Shown here in pieces: positions 24,741-34,220 of a stretch of 47,465 bases of DNA. Numbering within the stretch: the first letter of the stretch is position 1; every line of letters begins with the position of its first letter. The notes beneath the pieces are model-generated. The model made no database searches and was not told where the DNA came from. It was given only the letters and a program-made list of their open reading frames with translations. Source of the stretch: Planctomycetota bacterium (GTDB lineage Bacteria; Planctomycetota; Planctomycetia; JALXBF01); assembly GCA_026991575.1 (NCBI GenBank), contig JALXBF010000131.1, positions 1 to 47,465 of the forward strand, given 5' to 3'. The translations under genes were made by a program, and so were the position numbers.

Positions 24741-26090
24741 ATGTCGATGGTCACTGACGGTGATGGCACACAAGCTGCGGAGGCCGCTACCAGTCGGGCC
24801 TCGTCGCATCGAGCCTGGGTCGTGCTTGCACTGGTCGTGCTGGCAGTTGCGCTCCGGGTTGTTGCGGCGTGGATGTTGCCGCGGATACACCCTCCCCTGT
24901 ATGCAGGAGCGTTCTACTTCCCGGACAGCGAGATCTACTGGAAGCTCGGCCTGCAGCTGTATCATGGCCGCGCGTACACGGACGGTGCTAGAGCCGTTGT
25001 GCGTACGCCGGGCTATCCTGCGTTCTTAGCCGTGGCCATGAGGCTAGTCGGGCCCGAGCCGGCGCGGGTGCGCGTCGTGCAGGCGGTGCTGGCCGGGGGC
25101 GGCTGCTGTTTGCTGTTGTATTTGCTCTGGCGCCGGCTGTTGGACGAAAGGCTAGCTCGCGTGGGCTTGGCGCTGATCGCTGTCTATCCGCCGGCCGTTC
25201 TTTTATCGGTGTTGATGCTTTCCGAAGCGCTCTTCACACTGTGGCTGGCTGCTCAGCTGTGGGCGCTGGTCGAGTTGTGGAAGGGCATTCGTGAGGACGG
25301 TTGGGATCGGCCTGACAGCGGGCGGCGTGCTCAGGTGATCGGGGCGGCGTTTGCGGCAGGGCTGGCCGGTGGGTTGGCAGCGCTTACCAGACCGGTCTGG
25401 CTGCCGGTGGTACCGGTGGCCGGGGCGTTGCTTCTCTGGGCGCTGGTGCGGGCCAGACGCCGGGCACAGGCGCGAGTGCGGCTGTCGGACGCTGCCGCTG
25501 TGGCCATCATGCTTTGCGCATTGGTGCTTATTTGTTTCCCGTGGTGGGCCCGGAACCGTCTGGTCACAGGGCATTGGGTGCTGGGCAGCCTGTGGGCAGG
25601 GGCCAGCCTGTACGACGGGCTAAACCCGCGCGCGACGGGCGCCAGCGACATGCGGTTCTTCGAACAGCCGGAAGCGTACGGGCTCGATCCGCAGCTGGCT
25701 GTGATGGCCGAGTATGAGCAGGACTTGTACCTGAGGCGGAAAGCGTTCGAGTTTCTCCGCCAGCAGCCGCGGCGTGCGGTCTGGCTAGCGTGGCGCAAGC
25801 AGCTACGGTTTTGGAGCATCGTACCCCATGCTGCCGGTTGGTCTGCCCCCCCGTTGCGGTATGCAGCTGCCGTCGGATGGTCGTTGCTCTACGTTGCCAT
25901 CCTGGTCGGTGCTTGGCGCTGTCGACCCGTGGGACGCTGGTTCCTGGTGCTGGCCGGTCCGCTGCTGTACACGGCGCTTGTGCATCTGTTGTTTGTGGGT
26001 TCGATCCGCTATCGTGAGCCGGTTCTGCTACCCGTGTTGGTTCTGGCGGCCGCTGCGGTGATCGGGCGCCCCAGCGAGCGGCAGCCGTAA
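24741..26090 (+). CDS. GT-C fold (ArnT/PMT, GT39-like) integral membrane glycosyltransferase
   Basis: 449 residues from ATG 24741 (ATG 24747 is also possible). After a polar start of about 20 residues there are some ten hydrophobic helices. The first periplasmic loop carries YFPDSEIYWKLGLQLYHG, with an acidic catalytic-type Asp, then RTPGYPAFLA, the R-x-PGYP element common to lipid-phosphosugar-dependent GT-C enzymes. LTRPVWL and FPWWARNRLVTG are further family-like segments. Such enzymes transfer a sugar from a polyprenyl-phosphate donor to a protein, lipid A or glycan on the outer face of the inner membrane; the acceptor is unknown. Its last 63 bases overlap the convergent histidine-kinase gene. 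Confidence 0.85.
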   Translation: MSMVTDGDGTQAAEAATSRASSHRAWVVLALVVLAVALRVVAAWMLPRIHPPLYAGAFYFPDSEIYWKLGLQLYHGRAYTDGARAVVRTPGYPAFLAVAMRLVGPEPARVRVVQAVLAGGGCCLLLYLLWRRLLDERLARVGLALIAVYPPAVLLSVLMLSEALFTLWLAAQLWALVELWKGIREDGWDRPDSGRRAQVIGAAFAAGLAGGLAALTRPVWLPVVPVAGALLLWALVRARRRAQARVRLSDAAAVAIMLCALVLICFPWWARNRLVTGHWVLGSLWAGASLYDGLNPRATGASDMRFFEQPEAYGLDPQLAVMAEYEQDLYLRRKAFEFLRQQPRRAVWLAWRKQLRFWSIVPHAAGWSAPPLRYAAAVGWSLLYVAILVGAWRCRPVGRWFLVLAGPLLYTALVHLLFVGSIRYREPVLLPVLVLAAAAVIGRPSERQP

Positions 26091-27455
26091 CGTGAAGACG
26101 GTCGCGGCCGGTTCACGTCGGTAGACGATGTCCCCCCCTGCAGAGCGGCAGATCTGGCGAGCGATGGTCAGGCCGAGACCGAGGCCGCCGGGCTTGTCGG
26201 TGGCGCACGGTTCGAACAACCGCTTGCGCATCGCCTCGTCCACCCCCGGACCATTGTCGGCCACCTCCACGCAGCCATACGCTCCGTCCCGTACCACCCG
26301 AACAACGATCCGGCCTCGATCGCCGGGCACGGCGTCGAGTGCGTTGAGCAGCAGGCTGATCAGCGCCGTCTGCACCGCCTCTGCCGAGGCACGGACGAGA
26401 AGTCCGCCATCGATGTTCTCAACCTCCAGCACGATCCCTTGGTGGTCGCACCTCGGACTGACCAATGCGACTGCCGTCTGCACCGTCTCGTTCAGATTCG
26501 CCTGGCCTTCGGATCGGCCCAGGCCGCGAGCCAGGTAGAGCAGGCCCCGGAGTTGGTGCTCAGCGAGCTGTAGCTCGATTCCCATCTGTTCCAGTTCCGG
26601 CGCACCGTCGCCGCTTGCCGGACAGTCTTCGCGATGCAGAGCCAGGAGCAAGCGGGCGGCGGCCAGCGAGTTGCGCACGTGGTGGGCCAGGCCGCTTGCC
26701 ACCTGCGCCACGACCCGCTCACGCTCCCGCTCGGCGATCTCCTGTTCCAAGCGGCCCAGTTCCTGAGCTGCTTCCTGAATTACCAGCCGCAGCGCGTCGA
26801 CTTCGCTGCTGATGGCCATCGGTTCCTGCTCCGCGTGCGATGGGTCGCGCACGGCCTGGGGCAGCAGTCGGACGCTGGCGCGGATCGCGCCGAGTGCGTG
26901 CGAGAGCCGCCAGGCGTGCCAGAGCACCCACACCGCAGCGATCAGGGCCACGCTGCCACCCAGCAGCAGCGGGACACGTGCCGCGCGCCAGCGGGCCAGC
27001 TGCCACTCGGACCGAGGGTATAGCACAACGAGCCGTTGGCCCGGCTCGGCCGGGGGGGTAAGCAACACGGCTGCCAGGTAGGACCGGCCTGCAAGCTCAA
27101 CGCGAGGAAGTTCCGCGATGTCGGTGACCGATGCCTGCTCCAACGACGGCAGCCGGCCCATCTGGAGCCGCTCGACTGGCACCGTCGACAACTGCACCCG
27201 GCCGTCGCGGTCAGCGACCGCGAAATCGGCGCCGGTCAGCGCCTTAAGGCGTTCGAGGACACTGGCACTGAGTGGGAACGGCAGGCCGCGCAGCCCTTCA
27301 GCAATCGCTTGCAGGTGAGCGAGCTGACGCGCCCCCTGACGCCGCGCGGCGAGCATCGCCTGTACGGCCGGAACCACGAACCCGATGCCCACGACCACCA
27401 CAAGCGTGGGCACTAGGAACTGGGCCAACAACGAGCGCGGTCGGTAGCGAAGCAT
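26028..27455 (-). CDS. Membrane-bound sensor histidine kinase with a variant H-box
   Basis: 475 residues. TM1 lies at about residues 10-33 and TM2 at about 160-180, enclosing a periplasmic sensor of about 130 residues with ADFAVADRDGRVQLST and VVLYPRSEWQLARWRAAR at its end. A coiled linker rich in Glu and Arg (residues 220-250) leads to the H-box GLAHHVRNSLAAA, with His258 as phosphoacceptor. The ATPase domain has N-box NALDAVP, G1 ADNGPGVDEA and G2 GGLGLGLTIARQI. The residue after the phospho-His is His259 where HisKA kinases carry Glu or Asp, and Ser263 replaces the usual Pro. No response regulator is adjacent, so its partner is unknown. Confidence 0.92.
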   Translation of the reverse strand: MLRYRPRSLLAQFLVPTLVVVVGIGFVVPAVQAMLAARRQGARQLAHLQAIAEGLRGLPFPLSASVLERLKALTGADFAVADRDGRVQLSTVPVERLQMGRLPSLEQASVTDIAELPRVELAGRSYLAAVLLTPPAEPGQRLVVLYPRSEWQLARWRAARVPLLLGGSVALIAAVWVLWHAWRLSHALGAIRASVRLLPQAVRDPSHAEQEPMAISSEVDALRLVIQEAAQELGRLEQEIAERERERVVAQVASGLAHHVRNSLAAARLLLALHREDCPASGDGAPELEQMGIELQLAEHQLRGLLYLARGLGRSEGQANLNETVQTAVALVSPRCDHQGIVLEVENIDGGLLVRASAEAVQTALISLLLNALDAVPGDRGRIVVRVVRDGAYGCVEVADNGPGVDEAMRKRLFEPCATDKPGGLGLGLTIARQICRSAGGDIVYRREPAATVFTLRLPLAGAPDHRSGRQNQHG

Positions 27456-27572
27456 GGCCGTTCGGCTACAACGGAGTCGGCAACATCAGGCAACGCGCGA
27501 CTGCAGCCGCTGACGAAGCGGGCACACCTTTCCGGCACGCTCTGCACCCGAATGGGCCTGCCGACGGCGCCG

Positions 27573-28247
27573 CTAGCGCAGCAACTGGCGAGCCCGTCGG
27601 AAGACGGCATCGAACATTGGTTCGGTGAGGCGTCCTGTGAACGTATTCTGCTGGCTCGGGTGATAACTGGCCAGGAGCGTTCGCCCTTCGGCCAGCGTTA
27701 CTTCGGCACCGTGGCGGAAAGTGGGCCGGGGCCGGGCAGGCAGCCAGCCGCGAGAGGTCGCTTCGCGCAGGATGGCATGCCAGGCGATTCGGCCCAGGGC
27801 GACGATCACTCGGGCGGGCACCAGGTCAAGCGTATGCGTAAGCCATGTGGAACACGCTGCCAGCTCCGCGGTCGTTGGCCGGTTTCCCGGCGGCGCGCAG
27901 TGGCAGGCTGCAGTGATTGCGCAGTCGAGCAGCCGAAGACCATCATCCCGTCGCCGTGCTTGTGGTTGATTGGCGAAACCGTGGCGGTACAGTGCCGCGT
28001 ACAGCCAATCACCGCTGCGGTCGCCGGTAAACATGCGGCCAGTTCGGTTGGCTCCGTGCGCCCCCGGCGCGAGCCCGACGACGAGTAGCCGTGCGGTGGG
28101 GCAGCCGAAGTTCGGCACGGGCTTGCCCCAGTACTCTTCGTCGCGATACGCTGCTCGCTTTCGCCGCGCGATGTTGCGGCAATGCGCGATGAGCCGAGGG
28201 CAGCGGCGGCAGCGGACAATGGCACAGTTCAGAGAATCCCAGTCCAT
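27573..28247 (-). CDS. Family 5 (UDGb-type) uracil-DNA glycosylase
   Basis: 224 residues from ATG 28247; GTG 28265, preceded by AGGA, would add six residues. Motif A reads [19 protein letters not shown], which is diagnostic for UDGb, and motif B is [13 protein letters not shown]. Four cysteines of the [4Fe-4S] pattern are present: CRRC near the N-terminus and the pair in [18 protein letters not shown]. UDGb removes uracil and several other deaminated bases from double-stranded DNA and is typical of thermophiles and many high-GC bacteria. It lies 79 bases downstream of the metal-efflux channel gene and may be read from the same transcript, although the pairing is probably incidental. Confidence 0.93.
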   Translation of the reverse strand: MDWDSLNCAIVRCRRCPRLIAHCRNIARRKRAAYRDEEYWGKPVPNFGCPTARLLVVGLAPGAHGANRTGRMFTGDRSGDWLYAALYRHGFANQPQARRRDDGLRLLDCAITAACHCAPPGNRPTTAELAACSTWLTHTLDLVPARVIVALGRIAWHAILREATSRGWLPARPRPTFRHGAEVTLAEGRTLLASYHPSQQNTFTGRLTEPMFDAVFRRARQLLR

Positions 28248-28344
28248 CGAACGTCCGGACGGCACGCTGTCCTGGTTGCCAGGTCCACTGCATCGTACGG
28301 TGGGATGCCCGATGGTGACATTGTCCGGACGTTCCCTTGTCCCG

Positions 28345-29643
28345 CTACTGCTCGACCATACTCACGTTCACCATGTTGGACATGAGCGTTCGCAGTCGGT
28401 AGTAGCTGCGAGTTGCGGCGGCATCGAAGCGGAGCAGTTGCAGGCGTGTGTCGAAGAGGGTGCGTTGCGCGACGAGCAGGGCGAGGAAGTCGACTTGGCC
28501 CTGCTGGTACGCCTCCCGCATCATGCGCAGGTTCTCTTCGGCGGCAGGTACGATCTCACTGCGATACCGCTCGGCCTGGGCGGCGGCCCCACGGAACGAG
28601 GCCCATTCCTGCGCGAACGCGCTGCGCAGCCCGGTCTCGGTTGCCTTGATGAGCTGCTCGGCGGCAGCTAGGACGGCCCGCGCCGCCGCGATGTTCCCCT
28701 GGTTCCGGTTGAAAATCGGCAACGCCACGGCCACACTCACGTTGACCAGCGTGTCGTTAGCGTCGTAGTCATGGGCCATGCCGGCACCCACTTCCACGTC
28801 CGGGTAGACCAGTGCTCGCTGCAGCGCTAACATCGCCTCGGCGCGCTCGCGGAGTGTCTCGGCCCGCGCCAGCTCAGGGCTCTCTAACACGAGCTGCCGC
28901 CACAATGTACCGGGGTCGCGCACGGGCGGTCCGCCGAGCTCGATCCGTGCCGGCAGGCTCAATTCCTCCAGTGGGACACCCACCGTGGCGGCCAGCCGGT
29001 GCCGCGATTGTGTCAGCCGAATGCGTGCCGCGGCCAACTGAGCCTTAACGCGGTCTCTTTCGATCTCGGCTTGTACCAGATCGATCCGTGTCGCCATACC
29101 CTGGCCGAGCAACTCCTGGACGACGTTTACCTGACGCTCAGCCAGCTCGACCAGGGCCTCAAGCAGGTGCACTTCGTTGATGGCTTCCGCGTAGTCGGTG
29201 AGCGCCAGGCCGACCTGTCGGCCGATCATCCAGTCGAGCCGGCGCAGCTCGATGCGGGCCAGCTCCACGTCGACCAGCGCAACGAGCTGGGCGAGCGTGA
29301 GCTTACCAGCGGTGACGAACACCTGGCTCAGAGCACCGCCCTGCTGACCGGCTTCGCCGCCTGCGCCGATTTCTTCACCCTGATAAGAAAGGACCGGATT
29401 AGGGTACAGTCCTGCCTGGACCGCTCTGCCCTGGGCGGCTTCCACGGCGCGTCGTGCGGCAGCGAACTCCGGGCGGTGCTGCCGGGCGATCGCTAAGAGT
29501 TGCTCGTAGGTGGCCTGTAGCGCAGCCGGCTCCGCTTCCCCGCCCTGCTGGGCGTTGGCGGTGCCGATGGTCTCCGCCGCGACGATCGTTAGCAGCGCCC
29601 AGCCGAACGGGCTGAACCGCCTGAACAGTGTCGGGAAACGCAT
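28345..29643 (-). CDS. TolC/CzcC-family outer-membrane efflux channel
   Basis: 432 residues with a signal peptide ([17 protein letters not shown]). Two internally similar helical halves carry the outer-membrane-efflux pattern: [45 protein letters not shown], then [23 protein letters not shown] and a late [18 protein letters not shown]. Trimers form the beta-barrel and tunnel that joins an RND pump to the outside. GGAG lies six bases before ATG 29643. The gene closes the metal-type operon (adaptor, permease, channel) and is the only TolC-type gene in the window, so it might also serve the TetR-controlled pump; that is inference. Confidence 0.9.
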   Translation of the reverse strand: MRFPTLFRRFSPFGWALLTIVAAETIGTANAQQGGEAEPAALQATYEQLLAIARQHRPEFAAARRAVEAAQGRAVQAGLYPNPVLSYQGEEIGAGGEAGQQGGALSQVFVTAGKLTLAQLVALVDVELARIELRRLDWMIGRQVGLALTDYAEAINEVHLLEALVELAERQVNVVQELLGQGMATRIDLVQAEIERDRVKAQLAAARIRLTQSRHRLAATVGVPLEELSLPARIELGGPPVRDPGTLWRQLVLESPELARAETLRERAEAMLALQRALVYPDVEVGAGMAHDYDANDTLVNVSVAVALPIFNRNQGNIAAARAVLAAAEQLIKATETGLRSAFAQEWASFRGAAAQAERYRSEIVPAAEENLRMMREAYQQGQVDFLALLVAQRTLFDTRLQLLRFDAAATRSYYRLRTLMSNMVNVSMVEQ

Positions 29644-29719
29644 GGCCAGCTCCGGTAAACCGTCGTTCTGCCGTGGTATGCTCCCCCGTGTAGAGATCGA
29701 CAGGGGCGAAAGGGGCTCT

Positions 29720-32700
29720 TTACCCGGAACGGCGTGCCACGGCTAGGGAGCCGAACCAGAGGTAGAGGATGGGCAGGACCAGGAGTGTCAGCAGTGTGGA
29801 GGTAATGACGCCGCCGACGACAACCGTAGCTAGCGGGCGTTGCACTTCGGCCCCGACACCGGTGGCCATGACCATGGGGAGGAAGCCGGCGGCATCGGTG
29901 ACTGCGGTCATGAGGACTGGGCGGAGTCGCGCCAGCGCGGCACGGCGGATCGTCTCGGCCACGGGTTCGCCCGTTTGATGGAACTGACGGATGGTGGACA
30001 CGAGCACGACGCCGTTCAGGACAGCGATGCCACTGACGGCGATCATTCCAATGATGGCCGAGACCGAGAACGGCATGCCGCGCAGCCACAGGGCTGCTAC
30101 GGCGCCGACGGCGGCAAACGGCACTCCGGTGAACACCACCAGCGCGTCGCGCAGCGAGTCGAAGCAGGTATAGAGCAGGCTGAAGACCAGCAGCAGCACG
30201 ACGGGAACTGCCAGGTTCAGCCGTCTGCGGGCGCTTTGCAAATGCTCGAATTCGCCGCCCCATTCCACGTAATAGCCCGGCAGCCAGCTCTGTTGGATCT
30301 CGGCCACGCGGGCTTGCGCGTCCCGGACGAACGATTCGATGTCTCTGCCGGCGACATTGCACATGACAGCCACGCGGCGTCGCCCCCACTCACGTTCGAT
30401 CACCGACGGCCGCGGCTCAATTCGCGCATGCACAAGCTGCTTCAGCGGCAAACGCTGGCCACTGTCGGTGATGACGGTGATGTTCAAGAGCTGTTCGGGA
30501 TCACGGCGATAGCGCGGTACGAGGCGGACTACCAGCGGAAAGCGGCGGTCACCGATGCGCACCTCGGTGACCGGCAACCCGCCGCCCGCCTCGATGTACT
30601 GCAGCACCGTTTCGCGGGCGATGCCGTAACGGGCCAGCGCATCTTCGTCGGCGACCATGCGCAACGTGGGCTGGCCGGTGACCTGCTGCACAGCCACGTC
30701 CGCGGCGCCCGGGATCTTCTCCAGCACTTGTTCCACCTGATGCGCGTATGCGACGAGCCGCTGAAGGTCCTCTCCTTTGACTTTCACGGCCACGTCCGAC
30801 CGCACGCCCACCATCAGATCCTCCATGAGCATTTCGATTGGCTGGGTGAGCGCCACTTCGGTTCCGGGAAGGTCGCGGAAGAGCTCGCGGAGCTGCGCCT
30901 CCAGTTCGTCCTGTGACCGTGCCCGACGCCACTGGGCCCGGGGCCGCAGCGCGATGTAGGTGTCGGTCTGCTCGATGCCCATCGGGTCAGTAGCTGCCTC
31001 ACCCATGCCGGTCCGGCTCCAGACGTGTGCAACCTCATCAGGGAACTCCTGCAGGATGCGCTGTTCGATCCGCAGGCACTGGCGGACTGACTCGCTCAAC
31101 GACACACCGGGCCAGCGCACCGTGTTGACGATGATCGACTGCTCGCGCAGTCTCGGGATGAACTCCGCGCCCAGTCGCGGCGCGACAGCCGCGGCGACCA
31201 GCGCTGCGCCCCCCGCTGCCGCGACGATCGGCCACGGATGGCGGAGCGCGAAGCGGACGAACGGCTCGTACACTGCCTGGAGCACGCGCGTCACCAGGGG
31301 CTCACGCTCGCGACTGGCCAATCCACCGAGAAACCAGCTGCAGAGCACCGGCATGAGCGTCACCGAGGCAAGCAGCACACCCAGCAGGCACAGGAGCACG
31401 ACGGCGGCCATCGGTCGGAACAGCTTGCCTTCCGTGCCGGTGAGAGCAAGGATAGGCACGTAGACAAGCATGATGATCGCTTGACCGAACAGCGCCGGCC
31501 GTAACACTTCCACGGTCGCTTCGCGAACAAGATCCACTGCTGGTACCGCGCGCCGCACAAGGTGGAATCGCCGCACCGTGTTCTCGACAACGATCACGCT
31601 GCTGTCGACCAGAATGCCGAAGTCGATCGCGCCTAAGCTCATCAAACTGCCGGCGATGCCGAGCTGCAGCATCAGGCTGCCGGCAAACAGGAACGACAGC
31701 GGGATGGCCAGCGCGACGATGAGCCCGGCACGCAGGTTGCCACCGAGCACGAACAGCGCAGCGACCACCAGGATGGCGCCGTTGAGCAGGTTGTGGCTGG
31801 CGGTGCGGAGGACCTGATCTACCAGTTCGGTACGGGCATAAAGCTCCACGACCTCTACGTCCGGCGGCAAACTCAACCGGATCGCCTTCATCCGCTCACG
31901 CACCCGCTCGGTCACAGCACGGCTGTTTTCGCCCATGAGCATGAACGCGACGCCCAGCACGACCTCCCCCTTGCCATCCAGCGTCACCGCACCACGGCGC
32001 ACCTGATGCCCAAGTTTCACTTCTGCCACATCGCGCACACGGACCGGCACGCCGTTGTGGCTTGCCAGGACAATTGCGCCGATTTCCTCCACGGTTTGCA
32101 CGAGCCCGAAGCCGTGCAGGATAACCATGCCACCGGCACGCTCGATGTATCCGCCACCAGCCGTGACGTTGTTGCGAGCCAGCGCGTCGATGACATCGCT
32201 TAGTGTCAGCTCGTACCAAGCCAACTTCTCCGGATCGATCAGCACCTGGTACTGCAGTTCGTAGCCGCCGAAGCTGTTCACCTCGGCGATGCCCGGGACG
32301 GTGCGAAGCTGAGGCTTCACCACCCAGTCATGCAGCGTGCGCAGTTCGCGCGCGTCACGCACCGGGCTAACCAGCGCATACTGATAGACCTCGCCCAAGC
32401 CTGTGGTGATCGGGCCCAGCATCGGGCCGATCAGGCCGGGAACTTCCGGGAGCTCGACACCCGCTATCCGCTCGCTTACCAGCTGGCGTGCATCGAGCAT
32501 GTCCGTACCGTCTTCGAAGACGACCTGCACCCGGGAGTAGCCGAATTTGGACTGAGAGCGGATCTCTTTTAGCCCCGGCAAGCCGGCCAGTTGCTGTTCG
32601 ATCGGGTAGGTCAGCTGAGCCTCCACCTCCTCAGGACTCAGCGTCGGCGCGATCGTGTAGACCTGGACCAGCACCGGTGTTGTGTCCGGAAACGCGTCCA

Positions 32701-32806
32701 GCGGCAAGTGCGCCAGCGACCAAACGCCGGCTGCGGCCACGAAAAGCCAGACGGCGACGACGACCAGCCGGTGGCTCAGCGCGATGTCAACAACTCGTGC
32801 TAGCAT
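29720..32806 (-). CDS. CzcA-family heavy-metal RND permease (HME type)
   Basis: 1028 residues. TM1 and the first loop read LPLDAFPDTTPVLVQVYTIAPTLSPEEVE, followed by GLKEIRSQSKFGYSRVQVVFEDG, both CzcA hallmarks. TM4 carries DFGILVDSSVIVVEN (Asp395, Asp401, Glu408), the HME proton-relay spacing for divalent cations such as Zn, Co, Cd or Ni, as opposed to the monovalent Cu/Ag CusA pattern. The usual DGA after the second Asp is DSS here. The metal cannot be assigned. The gene starts 24 bases after the adaptor stop without a strong ribosome site, so coupling is likely. Confidence 0.93.
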   Translation of the reverse strand: MLARVVDIALSHRLVVVAVWLFVAAAGVWSLAHLPLDAFPDTTPVLVQVYTIAPTLSPEEVEAQLTYPIEQQLAGLPGLKEIRSQSKFGYSRVQVVFEDGTDMLDARQLVSERIAGVELPEVPGLIGPMLGPITTGLGEVYQYALVSPVRDARELRTLHDWVVKPQLRTVPGIAEVNSFGGYELQYQVLIDPEKLAWYELTLSDVIDALARNNVTAGGGYIERAGGMVILHGFGLVQTVEEIGAIVLASHNGVPVRVRDVAEVKLGHQVRRGAVTLDGKGEVVLGVAFMLMGENSRAVTERVRERMKAIRLSLPPDVEVVELYARTELVDQVLRTASHNLLNGAILVVAALFVLGGNLRAGLIVALAIPLSFLFAGSLMLQLGIAGSLMSLGAIDFGILVDSSVIVVENTVRRFHLVRRAVPAVDLVREATVEVLRPALFGQAIIMLVYVPILALTGTEGKLFRPMAAVVLLCLLGVLLASVTLMPVLCSWFLGGLASREREPLVTRVLQAVYEPFVRFALRHPWPIVAAAGGAALVAAAVAPRLGAEFIPRLREQSIIVNTVRWPGVSLSESVRQCLRIEQRILQEFPDEVAHVWSRTGMGEAATDPMGIEQTDTYIALRPRAQWRRARSQDELEAQLRELFRDLPGTEVALTQPIEMLMEDLMVGVRSDVAVKVKGEDLQRLVAYAHQVEQVLEKIPGAADVAVQQVTGQPTLRMVADEDALARYGIARETVLQYIEAGGGLPVTEVRIGDRRFPLVVRLVPRYRRDPEQLLNITVITDSGQRLPLKQLVHARIEPRPSVIEREWGRRRVAVMCNVAGRDIESFVRDAQARVAEIQQSWLPGYYVEWGGEFEHLQSARRRLNLAVPVVLLLVFSLLYTCFDSLRDALVVFTGVPFAAVGAVAALWLRGMPFSVSAIIGMIAVSGIAVLNGVVLVSTIRQFHQTGEPVAETIRRAALARLRPVLMTAVTDAAGFLPMVMATGVGAEVQRPLATVVVGGVITSTLLTLLVLPILYLWFGSLAVARRSG

Positions 32807-32830
32807 GGCGTCGGCTACGATGACCGGAGG

Positions 32831-34165
32831 TTACGGCGGCTCACCCGTCGCCCGCGGCTTGGCCGTGACCACCTCAGGGTAACGGCGGGCCACTTCGGCC
32901 AGCAAGAAGAATCCCCCCTTTGCAACGACCCGTTCGTTCCCGTTCAATCCATAACGCACCTCTACCTGCTCGCCCTCCCGTGCACCGGTCTGGACCCGGC
33001 GCAATTCATAGCTCCCTTCCGCGATTTCGACGAACACGCAAACCAGGCCGCCGGACCGTTGCACGGCGTCGACCGGGACGTACAGCCGCGGGCGGGGCGC
33101 CGCTACCTCGATCCGCACCGTGCCGAACATACCCGCGCGGTACAGGCCGGCCGCGTTGTCTAGCTCGGCCCAGACGGTAACCTTGCGCGTTCGTGGGTCA
33201 ACCTGAGGAGTCACAAAGAAGATCCGCCCGCTGGCCGGTGCCATCTCGGCCGATGCGCTGCGGAAGCTAACCGGTTGTCCTTCCGCTACTCGGCCTGCCT
33301 GTGGCTCGTCCACCAGGATTTCCGCCCACAGCACGGCTGCGTCGGCAACTTCGGCTAGCAACTGGCCAGACTTGACATTCTGGCCCGGGACGACGTGGAC
33401 CTGCAGGACGCGGCCGCGGATCGGGCTGCGGAGCGGAATCGACGGGGACAGGTCCCGCTGGGCCACTGCCGCGTCGATGTCGCCGGAGGCCAGTCCCCAA
33501 CTGACCAACAACTGGCGAGCCGATGAAACGGCCACCCTGGCCTGCTCGAGTGCCTTGCGGGCGTCGATGAGATCTTGTTGGCGAACCAGCTTCGTCTCGC
33601 GGAGCGTAACCAGCCGGTCGTACGTCTCGGAGGCCGCTTCGTACTGGGCCAGCGCCTTCAGCAGGGCGGCTTTCGCCTCGGTAACCGCGTCGGACTCAAC
33701 CACGCATAACACATGACCGGGCTTGACCGCTTGTCCCACGCTGCAGGCAACGTGGGCGACACGTCCGTCAAACCGAGCCACGGCTCTGTAGTGGCGGCCC
33801 CGGGCGAATTGAAGACTGGCCGGCGCGACCACGTAGTCGGCGCGCGTCACCTGCACCACATCCGTGGTTTCGATGCCGGCTAGATCAACGAGATCGGGGG
33901 TCAGGCTGATTCGTATCGTCTGACCATCGTTCCGGATCGCGATGCGTTCCCCGCCATCGTCTGCCTCCTCAGCGGCTTCACCGGCCGGCTCCCACCGCCG
34001 CACGGCATAGGCCAGTACCAGGGCGATGGCGACGATGGCAGACGCAGCGACAAACTCAAGGATGCGGCTCAGGCGGACTCGAGTTGCATGCCGCGCACCG
34101 GCACGTTGCTCGGACACCACATACCCCCAGTAGGACGATCGGGCTGACAGACGGAAGGATGGCAC
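32831..34165 (-). CDS. CzcB-family periplasmic adaptor of the metal RND pump
   Basis: 444 residues from GTG 34165. GTG codons at 34123 or 34120, preceded by a G-rich stretch, would instead start the protein just before SEQRAGARHATRVRL and look more natural for a membrane anchor. One transmembrane helix (ILEFVAASAIVAIALVLAYAV) anchors it. Lipoyl-type ARFDGRVAHVACSVGQAVKPGHVL, a coiled-coil hairpin (about residues 160-220), a second lipoyl half IPLRSPIRGRVLQVHVVPGQNVKSG, and a beta-barrel with FFVTPQVDPRTRKVTV follow in family order. It links the CzcA-type permease to the channel. A -10 at 34205-34210 precedes it. Confidence 0.9.
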   Translation of the reverse strand: MPSFRLSARSSYWGYVVSEQRAGARHATRVRLSRILEFVAASAIVAIALVLAYAVRRWEPAGEAAEEADDGGERIAIRNDGQTIRISLTPDLVDLAGIETTDVVQVTRADYVVAPASLQFARGRHYRAVARFDGRVAHVACSVGQAVKPGHVLCVVESDAVTEAKAALLKALAQYEAASETYDRLVTLRETKLVRQQDLIDARKALEQARVAVSSARQLLVSWGLASGDIDAAVAQRDLSPSIPLRSPIRGRVLQVHVVPGQNVKSGQLLAEVADAAVLWAEILVDEPQAGRVAEGQPVSFRSASAEMAPASGRIFFVTPQVDPRTRKVTVWAELDNAAGLYRAGMFGTVRIEVAAPRPRLYVPVDAVQRSGGLVCVFVEIAEGSYELRRVQTGAREGEQVEVRYGLNGNERVVAKGGFFLLAEVARRYPEVVTAKPRATGEPP

Positions 34166-34204
34166 AAGGGGACGCGGTGCACCAGCGCGGCAGGAAGGTG
34201 CCGA

Positions 34205-34210
34205 ATTATA
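34205..34210 (-). promoter_or_regulatory. -10 element of the metal-efflux operon
   Basis: A perfect TATAAT on the minus strand lies between the hydrolase stop and the adaptor start. The -35 (TCCGGC at 17 bases) is weak, which would fit a metal-dependent activator. Confidence 0.45.
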
Positions 34211-34220
34211 CCGAACGCCC

